From Toxoplasma gondii ME49 (lineage: Eukaryota; Apicomplexa; Conoidasida; Eucoccidiorida; Sarcocystidae): a stretch of 64,000 nt of DNA. Of the stretch, positions 12,614 to 24,606 are shown piece after piece. The stretch lies in assembly GCF_000006565.2 (NCBI RefSeq), contig NC_031477.1, positions 1,520,043 through 1,584,042 on the forward strand, written 5' to 3'. Within the stretch, counting starts at the first letter, position 1; each line of letters starts with the position of its first letter. Under the pieces are notes generated by a model. It worked only from the letters and a program-made list of their open reading frames with translations, made no database searches and was not told where the DNA came from. A program made the translations under genes and the position numbers.

Positions 12614-13699
12614 GGCATCTGTGTAAAGCAGAATTTCAGAGGCGTAGGGTGGGGAAGAAGGTCGTCTGTTGGTGGTTTAGTTTGAGAATAGATTCTCTGT
12701 GTGTAGCAGTATCTCTGTATTTGAGTTCGAAAAAGTCGGTTGTTGTAATCTAAATAATCCAAATTAACTTGAGACACCTGGACGTGAGTGAATCTGTTTT
12801 TCTCTCTTTTACAGGCAACCACTGGCACAAAAAAGTTCTGTACGACCCCGTCTACCCCACAACGAAAGTGAGTGTTTTTCGTTTTTTTCCAACTTTCTTT
12901 TCACTTGTGTCGACCTTTCCTCCATTCGCGTCGTACTCGCCGTACGTGTATGGTCTCCCTCTCTCTCCTCTTTGCTCTCCACGTTCTTCCTCTCTTGCTC
13001 TCTTTCTGCTTCCTTTTTCTTCTGTCTGTTGCTCTTCTCTTCTCGCTGTTCCACTGTCTGTCTCCCCGTCCTCTCTCTCTTCGCCTTCCCTCCTTCGCTC
13101 TCGTTTCTGCGCCTCTTTCTCGCTCTCTTTTTCTCTCTCCGCTCCCCCGCGTCTGTGCGTAAATCCACGCGTGCATGTGTTTCTCTGGCGTTTCCTCTCA
13201 GGTCCCCGCAGCTCTGGTTCCGCGGTACCCGATCGACTGGCGCAACGGCGGCCGCGCACTGCTCATCGCTGCTCTCTCGAAGTTGGAAGGCGCATCTGCT
13301 CTCCAGCGGCGCATTTTCTTGCGGGAGAACAGCCGCGAGAGTCAGGTCCCGCAGACGCCTCTGTCTCCCTTTCAGACCGGTTCTTCTGCCTCCGGAGGCG
13401 GCGCCTACTTGGTTTCTTCCCTCGGACGGAAGCGGAGCTACGTCGGGCGGATCGCCGTCAGTCTGATGCCTCGCCACAGACAGATCGCGGACTACCAGCG
13501 CGTCGGCGGCTTCTGTTCGCCGCGGTGCTTCTCGGAGTGCTCCAAGGAGCTCCGCCGCTGTCTGTGCGCGTGGAGATGCACAGGCTTCCACGAGCATGTC
13601 GTTCAAATGGACGGCATGCTCGGCGAATACAAGGGCGAAGTGAAGACGGAGAAGCCCCTCTTCTCCGTTCTCAGACGACAGGCCAGACGAAACGCGTAA
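11924..13699 (+). CDS. Hypothetical 210-aa Cys-rich protein, 3 exons
   Basis: Exons are 11924-12005, 12815-12867 and 13202-13699; phases close to 633 nt and 210 residues. The start ATG sits in a strong context (AAGATGGCG). The N terminus is basic and proline-rich (MATPAPFKIFKASPPPAPTG) and is followed by NHWHKKVLYDPVYPTTK and RYPIDWRNGGRALL. The C-terminal third has six cysteines spaced CX3CX3CX6CXCX3C, beginning FCSPRCFSEC at about residue 147. No signal peptide or membrane helix is visible. I do not recognise the family. The N terminus could be a mitochondrial targeting sequence, but that is a guess. Introns 1 and 2 are ~810 and ~334 nt; intron 1 carries a long (TA)n. A compact zinc- or disulphide-bonded fold is possible. 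Confidence 0.75.
12543..12614. repeat. (TA)n microsatellite in intron 1 of the 210-aa gene
   Basis: A pure (TA)n run extends over about 12543-12589 and continues with one interruption to 12614. It lies inside the 12006-12814 intron. Confidence 0.9.
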
Positions 13700-14673
13700 G
13701 CGCGTGACGAAGTCCCCCCCCCCCACCCCCCCTCCCCCCCGCGAGCGAAAGACTGCGTATAGCGGGGGGCTTTCTGTGGGAGCGTTGCCACCGCGGACAG
13801 CCCCAAAGACTGTGACAGTGCGTGCCTTTCCTCAGCTGGAGGAGGCGCACAGGTGTGTACAGAGAGACCGTCGAGTCGCGAGTGTTTGTCGCTTCCTGTT
13901 CTCGGAAATCGTCTCCGTCAAAACCGTTGTTCGTCAACCCAGCTGTCCAGTGCTCGGTTTGGCCGCTGGCCCGGCCCCCCGCGCGTCTCAGCGAAGTGAC
14001 GAGGAACGGACGCTCAGCCGCGGAGGCACCACACTGAAAACGCCTGGACCTGGTGGTGACGTCCATGCGAACGGCCCATCGATTTGTGTGAAGTTCTCCC
14101 CTCTTGAAAGTGCATGTACCCTGCGAACCTCCACAGGCCGCGTGGCGGTAGAAAGCGGCCGTCTGCATGCGTTCATGGCGGAGCACGCAGACGTCGATCT
14201 GCAGAAGGATTTATACGTGTATGCCGAACCTGCATGAAACGTCTGAAGTTTTATTCTCGTTTTTCCAGTTTATATAGATGTGTGAACTTCACAGATCTCG
14301 CCGCCAGTGTCGTGGATGTGAACAATGCATATACTTTGTGCCTTTCGTTGGAAAGACTCGTGATAACAGCCACCTTGGACTCCAGGGGTCCCCGTTCCTG
14401 CTTCAGGAAGTTGTCAGGTGCAGTTTCTGGGAGCCAGCTATTTCTCCTCTTCTTCTCGCGTCTGACCTCGCCTCTCGCGTTTCCTGGAGATCCCTCCCCT
14501 TCTCTCCGCTGGCCACTGCACGGTACAGACAAGTCGCGGTTCTCCCTCTCTTGTGTGAGGTGTGCGTTTTCGCACCCTTTCCCGGCCGTCCATGAAGCGA
14601 GTTCGATTTCTGCCTTTTTCGCGTTAGACTGAAGGACGGCAGTGAGGAGGCACAGGCTCAGAGTCATCCTGCG
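13700..14673. other. Intergenic, no supported gene
   Basis: This follows the stop at 13699 and starts with a long C tract. No open frame with plausible splice context or family motif was found. It probably contains the 3' UTR of the upstream gene. Confidence 0.4.
13713..13740. repeat. Poly-C tract (G-tract on the minus strand)
   Basis: About 28 bases contain only C apart from one A and one T, about 14 bases after a stop codon. The minus strand has three long G runs, which may form a G-quadruplex. Confidence 0.9.
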
Positions 14674-15060
14674 ATGTCTTCTTTGCTGCCTCCCTTTAGA
14701 GATCCGTCGGAGGGAGTGGCGTTTTGCGCGGAGTCGGCGAAGTTCAAAAGCGTGCGTCGAGCCCAACACCCCGCCTTCGAGGCCTTCGACCGCCAGGGAC
14801 CAGACGGTCCGTCGCAGAAGCCGGCGCCCCGCAAGGAGCCGCCACTCCCCTTCTACTCCGCCAGTCATGTCCCAAACGTCCCTCGGCCTCCCCCTCCTCA
14901 GCCGTACACGGGTCCTCTGAAAGTTCGTGAAGGAGACGACGAAGAAGACGACGAAGAGGAAGAAAGTGCAGGGCGGGGGTGTCGCGACGCCTGGGAGGGA
15001 GAAGAAAGCGACAGCGAGGACAAGATCCGCGGGGCAGACAAGGGCCACGGCAGGCGATGA
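14674..15060 (+). CDS. Hypothetical acidic-tailed protein, candidate
   Basis: An ATG at 14674 opens 128 codons. The first 83 residues look protein-like (MSSLLPPFRDPSEGVAFCAE, then SAKFKSVRRAQHPAFEAFD and a proline-rich stretch PNVPRPPPPQPYTGP). The tail is a run of Asp/Glu. The real gene may instead splice out at 14923 (after PYTGPLK) and join in phase to an acceptor at 15602, adding 54 codons starting LRGDKATVLGKEFAADG and ending near 15766. I see no recognised domain. Confidence 0.4.
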   Translation: MSSLLPPFRDPSEGVAFCAESAKFKSVRRAQHPAFEAFDRQGPDGPSQKPAPRKEPPLPFYSASHVPNVPRPPPPQPYTGPLKVREGDDEEDDEEEESAGRGCRDAWEGEESDSEDKIRGADKGHGRR

Positions 15061-16635
15061 AGCCAGATATCTATGGAGAAGATGGAAAGAGAATGAGAAA
15101 GAGAATGAGAAGAGAGAAGGTGAAGAGAGAATGAGGAACTGTCTCCAGTGGGTAAGGGTGACGGAAGAGTATGGAAAAAAGGAGAAGAAGCGAGCTTCTG
15201 CGCAGAGAAAGGCGCATGTGAGAAGAGAAATGGGAGCGAGAGTCAGCAGGAAAAGAACCTCCATTTCGACTTCTCTTTTGTGCAAGGTGATGAAACAAGC
15301 GAATGAGAGTCGATGTCGCTTCCCCGTGGATCCCCACAAGCCGCGAGCGAAGTGCATCCACGCGTGGAGAGAGTTTTAAGAAACCATCATTCCTTCTGTT
15401 TCAGAGAACTCTTGGCTTCTTCGAGAAAGAAGAGTGTACACGCAGCTGTCGCTTCCTTCCGATTCACTATGCCGTTGTCTCAACCCTTTCTTTTTCTGTC
15501 TTCTTGGCCTTCTCGTTTCTTTCTTCTCGATTCGTTCTTCTGGGTTTCCGCCGTTCTCGTCACCTTGTTGCGTGTTCCCTTTTTTCGAGTTCCCCTTCTA
15601 GCTGCGAGGAGATAAGGCAACAGTGCTCGGCAAAGAATTCGCCGCAGATGGCGTTCACACTGCTCCGGCCTCTCCTGTGTGTGAAGAAGTCTCGAGTCTT
15701 TCTGGACTTTCGGAAAAACTTCGCGTTTGTCATCTCCAAGAACCTCTTTTAAATATCCTGTGAGCTAACTAGGTACAAGGATCTTGACAAGCAGTCGTCT
15801 ACGTAGATGACAAGCATCCACCGCGTCCACTTTGTCAGGATTCCCTCGTTTATATATAGTAACTCTTGCATTCCTCGAGCTCTGCACGAATGCCGCAACT
15901 CAGGTTAAGATCGCAGGCATTACATGATTCGTGAAACTTCACAAACAGCCTTAACAGGCAAATATAGTCGCACTCGAAAACAATACACAGTCCTAGCTGG
16001 CTTTTCCACCGGGGTGTTCTGTCGCCTTGGCTTCGCTGTTGATACACCCTGAGCGGGGTCTCCCTTCCAGTGACTTCGCGGTGGCGATTGTCGCGTACCG
16101 TTGCAGTTTTTCGTGATTGCCACGATTGTCTCGTCTGATCTGTACATAAAATTCAGCTCGATTTACATAACGGTGGGGGAACTGGTGAGGCCTTCTGTGC
16201 TTTCCACTCTATGTTCACTTGAGTCTCCATGAAAATGTATAAGCCTGTGGTCGCAAGAATGAAAACGGCTTTCGCGGTCTACCCTCTCGAGTGAAACTTC
16301 AATTTTAGCTGTATGAATCCTTGGGTGTATATCAATGAGGATGGAGTTTTCGAATGGTCGTTTTCCATTGTCGTCTTTGAGAGCTCTAGGACGCGCCAGT
16401 GTACGATTGACATTGATTTTTCGGAGACAGCTACATTGCCGAGTTTCTGCATTCTCTTTGCCGCGCCGGAACTGTCCGCGCCTGCGTGTTCACCCTTCCT
16501 AGCACAGACACACCACACCCAGTGTATTTGATACGTCAGCTATAGACATGTCTTATCGAAAATGTAGTATAAGAAATCGATCATATGCATGTACAAATAT
16601 AATCTGTACAGGGGATTTGTACATAGCACCTGCGC
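15061..16635. other. Mostly non-coding, A/T-richer stretch
   Basis: Apart from the possible alternative exon at 15602-15766 nothing convincing is seen. From about 15.77 kb the pyrimidine-rich texture typical of the flanks disappears. Confidence 0.35.
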
Positions 16636-17119
16636 GTGATACATACGCGCCTACACAATTCATCAACTGTGAAGCGCCGATCATATAAACTGCAGGTGTT
16701 TGTACAGGAAGTTGAAGGAACAGAACAGTGGATAGCCGCTGCCCGTGTTACCGGGAAGTTCAGAAGCCACAGGTCAGAGAGTAGACAAATGAATGGCGAA
16801 ACAGAAGGACCAGATTCTTTTGCGATGCGCCGGAGACACCTGAAAACATCCTTTTCCTGTCGAAGAGAACGCATGATCTTTAAAAAAAATCGAAAAATAC
16901 TCCAACCGCGCTCAAGAGCTGCGCTCCGCTACACCCCCGCCATCGCCGTCGGAGAGGCCTTCTGACTCAGGTGAAGATCTGAAAAAAGCAAAAGAAGCAT
17001 TCCAGAATGCTGACGATACACTCGACGTCGACAACGGGCCCAGGGCCGCTCATCTCTGCCCCTACACAAAGAAGTACCAGTTTGAAGAAAACGATACATG
17101 TGCGTACGAATTCGCGTAA
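16636..17119 (+). CDS. Orphan 3'-terminal coding exon, possibly frameshifted
   Basis: A 73-codon frame at 16901-17119 reads as a plausible protein end: acidic Lys-rich helix (GEDLKKAKEAFQNADDTL) and a Cys-containing terminus (CPYTKKYQFEENDTCAYEFA), then TAA. Upstream, 16636-16875 is open in another frame (KLQVFVQEVEGTEQW, RRRHLKTSFSCRRERMIFKK). The two frames meet at a run of eight A at 16882-16889; one A fewer would join them. It may be the end of an unresolved gene, a pseudogene, or an assembly error in a homopolymer. No family is recognised. Confidence 0.35.
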
Positions 17120-17351
17120 CACTGTGAGACTTATTCGCGAAAAAAAACGCACTTCACGCCAAGTTCTTTCGGTCACATTTATGCCGAAACAAGATTGTTC
17201 CAAATCTGCGCACACGCAGTTCTATGACCCCATGTATAAACATATATATGTACATATATATGTACATACATGTAAATATGTGTACATGTGCAAAAATGTG
17301 TATGTATGTATAAACGAAGGTTGTGGTCCTGTTTTTTTTCCCTGTGTGTAC

Positions 17352-18571
17352 CCGTGAGAAGATCCGGATTCTTCGTGGCCGTTGACTTCCTCTGGGACAG
17401 CAGAAACTTCTCCGACGCGGAGAGCATCCGCGTCGAAGCCAGGATCAGAGTCGCAGGTGCCGAAGCGCCCCGAGGCCTGCGGCCTGTCTCCGACCGCCTG
17501 GAGCGCGTTCGGGCCTTCGCCGCCCTTCGCAAACGCGGCGGTCGACTGGGGTGCATGTACACCCGAGGACCGCTGCACCAGCTGGCGAATGGAGAGACGC
17601 CGAGAAATCGAGCCGCGAGTGGATGTCTGGCGGCTCTGGGGTTGCTGCGTCCATCCGGGGAACGTTGGTCGCGTTGGAGGCGCCGAATCAGACGCGAGGC
17701 GCAGCCGCCGCGCAGAGAGAGAGGAAAGGAACTCAGTTCCAATCGTCTGCTCTAGCTCAGACGCCTGGCTGCTCGGAACCGACAAAGAGACACAACACGT
17801 TGAGAAAATGAACGGAAAGAGTTCAAGCAAGATTCAGGTATTTTACCTCGGGTCTAGGAAAGCGGATATCTACGCGTGTATTCTATTGTCAGACTGAAAA
17901 CAACACAACAAGTCTACACGAAAGGAGTCCGAAAGCTCTCGCTCTGACCCCGAGTCACAGGCGTCCAGAGGAAGAAAAAGAGAAGGAATGGAGGAACGTG
18001 CGGGAAGAGAAACAGGGAGGGAAGGTCGTGAGAGTGTTAAAGCGAAACGCCATTAGAGTTTGACGAGAGATCGAGCCTCGAGTTCTCCCCACTGCTGCTT
18101 TGGTCTCTTTTGAAATGCACACAAAGTCTCCTTCTCTTCTCTCGGCGACGTGTCTTGCTCGAGTGGCAGGAAGCTGCAAAGACTCCTGTCGAGAAAAAGG
18201 GTTATCCCGAGCAAACTTCCACTCTGAAAGAGAGGCCGTTGTGCGACACACCGCTGCTTTCCAACGGACAGAGCAGTCTCCTCGAATCGCCACAAAATTC
18301 AGACAAGTTCTGAACGACGGCGTCCAAACGCCAGGTTTACTTTGGGAGTCTGGTCGCGGCCCTGTGGTCTACATAGTGTGACGGGACTCAGGTGCTCAAC
18401 TGTCCAGCGGCACCCGACTACGGCTGATCATCTCAGAAGCTTGAGGCCCCTATACACGAAGCGAGTTTGGGAGACCGCTTCAATATCGTTAATAGAGAGA
18501 AATCTATGTACTCGAGGATGTAAGCTGCACACCTCTCTCATTCAGTGTAGGGTTTAAGCTCTTCACATGGC

Positions 18572-18616
<45 letters not shown>

Positions 18617-19846
18617 TATATACGTATTCGAAGAGAGGCTGGCCACTCGTTTCGAATGGTTTCTGGTCCGACCAGAGGACCCGACGGTTGTTTGGAAGGC
18701 AGTCGTCCAGCAGCGATATTTCAACAGTTCGTAGATGGGTCTCTTTCTGGAGCCTCAGCCTTACATGCGTGAGAGACTCGGTGGCGGGCAGGTGGTGGAG
18801 GTGGCGACGGGAGGGATGCCTTGAAGCGAGGGGGAACTGCGGACCTGGCGAATTGAAGCGCCTCCAAAGATCGTGGGGACAGAAGCGGCGCTGGACCCGC
18901 CCGAGAGGACGGGGACCGACGCGGTTGACGGCTCTTCACCTGCCAGTTGCGAGAGGTCTGTGCCTACAGACGAAGACGAGCTGAGGGACTCGCCTTCCCC
19001 TGCAAGGCTGGCCGCTGGGGAGAGCGCGAGTGTGCCTCTGTTTTGCTCACAGAAGTCCGGGCAGCTCTCGACGCGAGTCCCGCATTTGGAGATGGTGCGA
19101 CGGAGTGGCTTTTGGAAGAAACTGCGGCGAGAAAAAGACCCTGAAGATCCCTTTCGCTCCGGTTTGGAGTCGGAGTGGGACGCGGGGGCGGCACAGCCCT
19201 CCGCACTTCGGTGTGAAGGCAGCGGACTGGGCAGGCCGGAGAGCCCCGAGAGCGAAGGCGACGCGTGCAGCGGCCTCAGTGATCCGGAGCCAGGAGTTGG
19301 AGAAGAGGTGTCTTTGTCATCGTCGTCCAAGAAGTCGCCCCAGAACGCGCCTTCCCGCGCGACGCCCACACCTGCGTCAGACTCGCGGCATTTCTTCCTC
19401 AAGAGCGAAGTCGGCTTCGCGTGGAAAAAGTTCGGAACTGAGACCGAGGTCCTCAAACTGCTCAAGGGTTTCTGCGAGCGACTCAGCCGCGACGCCTGCT
19501 CCAAGCTCCCAGAAACCGACGGCGAACCTGTACTCTCGCCCTGGGAAAAGCCGGAGCTGACGGAGTCACGGCGCTGAAAGGAACCCGCGCTGCTGTTGTG
19601 TTGGCTCTCGACAGGGCTCAGGGAAAGAAACGCCTCCGCACAGAAGGGACGGGGCCCCGCGTTGCCAGCCGCCGAGGAAAAAATCGGCGTGATCGACGGG
19701 CCAGCAGCAGGGTAGCCAGGCGTCCCGTACCCGAGCGCGGCTGTCGACTCAGGTGTCTGGACGACCGCCCAGCCCTGGGGGTCGGGACGCTTCGCGCGGT
19801 CCTCCATCGAGCTGAGACGAGGCGGCCGGTAAGGACTTCCGTGCAT
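17352..19846 (-). CDS. Hypothetical Ser-rich disordered protein, at least 2 exons
   Basis: Exon 19846-18765 starts at an ATG (MHGSPYRPPRLSSMEDRAKR) and ends at a GTAAGG donor. Exon 17768-17352 follows in phase (QASELEQTIGTEFLSSLSAR). The end is not resolved: the frame runs on into a TA-type repeat, so a donor near 17351 (GTACAC) or an unseen one is needed. The protein is rich in Ser/Pro and RxxS-like sites (FSRRSFFQKPLRRTISKCG, VRSSPSLQG) and has an acidic patch (FLDDDDKD), typical of a phosphoregulated disordered protein. The frame is open upstream of the ATG to 19925, where an acceptor exists, so a 5' exon may be missing. The opposite strand is also open for ~230 codons, which lowers confidence. 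Confidence 0.5.
18573..18611. repeat. (TA)n microsatellite
   Basis: A pure TA run lies in the predicted intron 18764-17769 of the Ser-rich gene. It is the only sizeable (TA)n between about 12.6 and 34.2 kb. Confidence 0.9.
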
Positions 19847-20894
19847 GGCGAAACGGAGCGAATGCGGTGAGTTGCTATCTGCCTTCCCAGAAGAGGGCGC
19901 CGGGGTAGGGACGGACACGCAAGAACTGCGGAAGAAAAGCCTTCACGGGGTGGAGCCGGGTCCCCGCAGACGCAGGCCTGAGCCGAAGCGAAACACGGTC
20001 GTCGATACACGAGGAGAGAACACTGAAAAAAACTCAGCAGCGAGAAGATGGAACCATGTGGCGATCACATGGTGGACTACGGATGCGGAAGTAGACCGCG
20101 GCCAGCGAGGCTTCTCACGCGTGTCTGTGCCAAAGCAGGCTGGCAAGGAAACTCGAGACAAGGAAGACACGCAACATGTCTGACTACCTCTCCCTACGAC
20201 AGGAGGACACACCCTCCTGCCTTTACCACGCAAAAGACGACACTTTCCGAGGGGACATCGACCCCGGGCACCCGTTCGCACTTGAACGAAAAAAAGCGCA
20301 ATACACAAAGGTCAAGTACGCTACACAGTTGCTCCGCCGCCAAGAATGAAACGCAGAAGGAACATTTCATGAATGTCACGAACAATCAGATGTCCACAAG
20401 CGAAACCGCCGCAGCGCCAGCCGTCTGCAACCCATAAAAAGTCGTCGTCCGCGGCACCACCACCCCTCAAAAATGTCAAGGGGTAGCTACGCAAAAAGTT
20501 GAGTTGTTCAAGAAAACACTAGCTTCTCGCTGGCAGACCAACTCTTGAATTCGTTTCATTTGCCCTGTCTCGGCCACCGGGAATAGCGACAGAGACGACG
20601 CGAGTTGCATGCATCACCGCTACAGGCATGCCTGCTGTTTTTCTGTTGGTGGCCGATTCCAACCTGTTCACGCAGTGCTTGGCATTGGCTGGAGCTCCAG
20701 CATGCTTCGCGCCAACTCGCGAATGCACCGATAGTATCGCATTTTCAAGATATCATGTTGCCACAACGAAAAACAGGCATGTGTGGGAATATCAATGTGA
20801 GGAAGGGTTGATTCTAGGGATTCCCGTAGATCAAGTGTCATCTAGTAGTTCCTTTCTTTGCAGGCGCCGGGCACACCCTCTCTCACCAGCCAGC
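19847..20894. other. Intergenic, divergent promoter region
   Basis: The flanking genes diverge here, so both promoters are expected. A possible upstream exon for the minus gene could lie at 20022-19947, but it would leave a 21-nt intron, which is not credible. No other feature is supported. Confidence 0.35.
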
Positions 20895-23800
20895 ATGGCA
20901 AAGTCTCAACAACCACAGCCACCAGTCTTGTCAGCCGCTGATCGTTTTCTAAAGAAACAGCGCATCGTTTGGTCGTCCACTAATATGTTGCTACCCGGCA
21001 GCAAACGTTGTCACGATATGTGCCTTCACGACGAGTTGAGCTGCGCCATTCCGAACAGTATCAAAGGAAAAACTCAAACGGTGGTTCCGGAGCACCTGAA
21101 CATGCCGCTGCAGCACCTAGCAGATGGCACAGGCCTGGATCAACAGCGTTGCTATCCCGGTAGGCTCGAGGATGCCTGTGGTTTTCTCGAGTTATGAACC
21201 TATTGAACTGAGCGAACCTCTGCGTTAAAGAAGGGAAACTTGAACACCGTTCGCCAAACCAACAATTCGTAATGCCATCGCGAGAGCATGTACATGGCAA
21301 TGTCTTGCTAATGAAGCTGCACAGTTTTTCTTCTGCACACGTTCATGGTAACTAGTATGCCACAGAAGGGTCGAGCGGAGTAGCACATGACCTCAAAACG
21401 GCCGTACCACAGTAACTCTAAATTTGGCTGCCATCATAACTGCCTTTTGTAGGAATGAGCGCGACAAAAGCGACGCCAACTTTCTCACGGCGCCGCAGAA
21501 AAATGCAACTAGTTCATTCTGCTTGCGTTCGGATGACGTTCAGCTTCGTCAATCTAGGGAGGGGTTGACACAAATACCTTTATTTTCGTTTCACGCCCGG
21601 AATGCACTTGCTGTCCACTGATTATTTTTGCGTCCCGCAAGATGTATCCACCTAATGTCGTGTCACACCCAAAACCGCGCCGTAAAATGCGCCAAAAAAG
21701 CCGGTGTTCGTCACCACATTGTCGTGAACTCTGACAAGTTCTCTTGTTTTGCCTAAAAACTCAGGTGAAACCCCGAACTCCGCAAAGAGACTACCGCAGC
21801 CTCCACCCAGGAACGGCTACAAAGGCGTAAGTAACGGATCCTTCCTCACAACTGAACAGAGCAGCCTGGCGATGGAGGCGAAGGTGTCATCACAGAGCGG
21901 CATTTCTCCTGCCGATCTTCATACATACAGGGTTCAACTACTTGCGGTGTAGCTACTGCCGGTTTTCGGACCTGAACAACAGCGGCAGCTATCAGAGAAT
22001 TGAAATTACACCTGGCGGATGTCTATGGAAGACGATAGTCATCGACAAGGGTGGCTGCCCTAATGTATAGCGGCCAAGATTAAAAAAAGTGTTCACGCCC
22101 ACTCCGCCACGTTTGTGTGGACGTACTTGCCAGCAACGGCTTCTTCCTGGGTCCATCTGCAGGAGAAAAAATGGTTGTAGACAAGATGTTTGAACCGGAG
22201 GAGTGCTTGGACATTTTGTCCATAGTGCGCTACAAGACTCAGCTGCTTGACATTATTGACGAAGCTGCGAGACTAAGCGAGTCGGAAAGACGCAAAAAAG
22301 CAGAATGTGTAGAACTACGGCTGGAGATCAGTTCGCTAAAATCGGATCTCAATGCTAAGGAGCTCGAGCTTGCGGCCGTTGACCGGACCATCGAGTGCGG
22401 GATAGCAAGCGAAAACGCGCGCATTTTGTCAAAGGAGAATGATGAACTGAAGGTGAGGTGACCATATTGCCCAATCCACAAAGGAGGCTGAGCATATAGG
22501 CTGCTGCAGGCCACCCGCGATAACCTCAAAAATCTCCTAGAGTCAATCCAAGCCAGGCTGAAACAGTGTGAGCTGGAAAGATACAGTGCGATACAGGAGC
22601 TGAAGGCCTGTAAAACTCTTACACGCGCACGGGACCACGATATGGAGTCCTCGGCTACGTTGTGCGACAAGATCATCTCACTGCAAGGCCAAGCGACTAG
22701 GAAATTTGAGGATCTACAGCAGGCGTTGAACGGTAAGGTACTTTCATTCCGGGTGACACGCGGCTTGTTTTCCACGGTCAGTATGTCGCTCTCGTTCAAT
22801 GAAGATGTCAAGAAAGAACGGAGTGACGTTCTGAAAAAGCAGCTTGAAATGCAGATGGAGCTAGAGGCGCTTAAGGCTGCCGTGGACGACTATCAGGCAG
22901 ACGAGCACAAATATCGGCAGCATACTACACACCTGAGAGAACAACTTATCGCGGTATGACACTCTAGAGCTTTTCAAGGGACAAAATAAAAAAACAGCCC
23001 CTAGTCGTCCGCTAGCCTCGAAAAGCTCAAAGAGGAAGTGTTGATGGAAAGAGAGCGGCGGAAGGAAATCGAGGAAGACTTGAATCGATCGTCTCAGAGA
23101 ATCGCCGAACTATCAGTAAGACTACAGCGTACGGTGCGCTATAGAGTGTACGATTCCGTGACTCAGGACTCACGAGAGCAGCTCGCTGAAGCTCTGCGTG
23201 CGGCATATTTGGGAAGGTAACTATCTGGACAACACAGTCGCCAACATCATCTTAACAACTCATTTCAGAGAAACACTGGCGCCTTGTTTGGTACGAATAT
23301 ACACCTACATCGGGATAATCAAGAACTGCAATCTACAGCATTATTCCAGAAGCAACTAACGCCGCCTCAGACGAGCGAATATAAGCTTGTACCAACTGAA
23401 GTCGAGCGGGTCAGCTCCCTTGGCGGCTTCGAGGAACGCCGAAAGTGCGACCTATTCAACAATAGAGAGGGGCCACATACTGTTTTGGACACCACTCCCA
23501 AGAGTCGCAGTCCATCCGCGGCAACCAGCACTCGGACACGCTGTCCAGAGAGCACGTCGAGCAGTTGTTCGGACTACCAGGCTGACAGCAACATGGCACC
23601 TCGGGCTTCAGCTGAATCTGCACAGCTGCGGGTGATGTGCTCGGCAGAGACGCTTTCCGACAACCGAACAAAATCCGGCTTGGATATGAACCACTTTGAG
23701 GACAGTCATGTTATTATGTTCGATAAAGATGAGATGACATCAGTAGGTGAGGAGAACGTGTGCAGGAAAAGTATGGGACCCAGCAACTTGTCACAAGTTT

Positions 23801-24606
23801 GTGACGCAGACCTGCCCGTGAAATCGCCAGAACGGAATCAGTGGATTCTCTCTCGAAATATCGAATGTGCAGTCGGACATTTCACCGGTTCACCACATTC
23901 TTGTCCCCACAAAAAGCCCCATGAACAACAAACGTACGACAGTGTGCTCTTCCCGGCGTCTGATGCATTGTCTACACGACGGTTCAACCCGGAGAAAACC
24001 ACGCCTATCACACTGCGAGAAAAAGACCACGCTGTTGTGAAGACGGAAATGGTGGGAAGGACCGCGAGTGAACTGGACGGAACTCCCTCCTCTTCGCCTG
24101 ACGTCCCGGTCCTCTCTGTCAAAAACGAAACCGTCGAATTGCAGCCACATCCCTCGTCCATGAGCGCTCTTGTAACTACCAAGAGTATCCAGGATCGCCC
24201 TTGCTATGTAACAGGAACATGCGGTGCAACGCTTTTCGCCCACCATCGACAACACACAGAACAAAACAGGCTGTCAACGAAGCATATGCAAAACCCTATT
24301 TCCCCTTCAGCTTCAACCGGCCCCGACAAAACGACAGACTCTGCGGATGCGACTGTGGTAGATCCCATGCAACGACGAGTACGCCCCTGGGCAATTGATC
24401 CATGCGGCCACGGTATTCAGATGTCGCTACAGCACTCTGACAGCACGCTGCAGATGCTACAGCGAGGCGCCACTACCCCTTCGCAAACGCCATGTTCCCC
24501 GGTTCTGGATAGCAAGCACTCTCTAGACGAGCAAAAGGACAACGAAGGCACACAAACAAGTGTGCAATTCGATTGTGACTCCCTCCTGAATGCAATCTGC
24601 CTCTAA
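20895..24606 (+). CDS. Hypothetical coiled-coil protein, ~890 aa, with very short introns
   Basis: Best-fit exons are 20895-21159, 21765-21826, 21865-21931, 22163-22452, 22510-22953, 23005-23216 and 23271-24606; phases close to about 891 residues. The start MAKSQQPQPPVLSAADRF has A at -3. A long heptad-rich coiled coil spans residues ~140-440 (LRLEISSLKSDLNAKELELA, LEKLKEEVLMERERRKEIEE). The C-terminal half is polar, Ser/Thr/His-rich and without a recognised domain. The introns at 22453-22509, 22954-23004 and 23217-23270 are 57, 51 and 54 nt; each has GT..AG and an in-frame stop, so they are needed. The join at 21.83-22.16 kb is uncertain: the 38-nt gap between exons 2 and 3 also reads through. 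A cytoskeletal or scaffold role would fit a coiled coil, but that is only inference. Confidence 0.7.

Noticed and set aside
14251..15357. A 368-codon minus frame
   Set aside because: Phe/Leu/Ser-rich, typical of the reverse of purine-rich DNA, with no start context, splice logic or domain.
19926..20022. A 5' exon (20022-19947) for the Ser-rich gene
   Set aside because: It would require a 21-nt intron, below any credible size.
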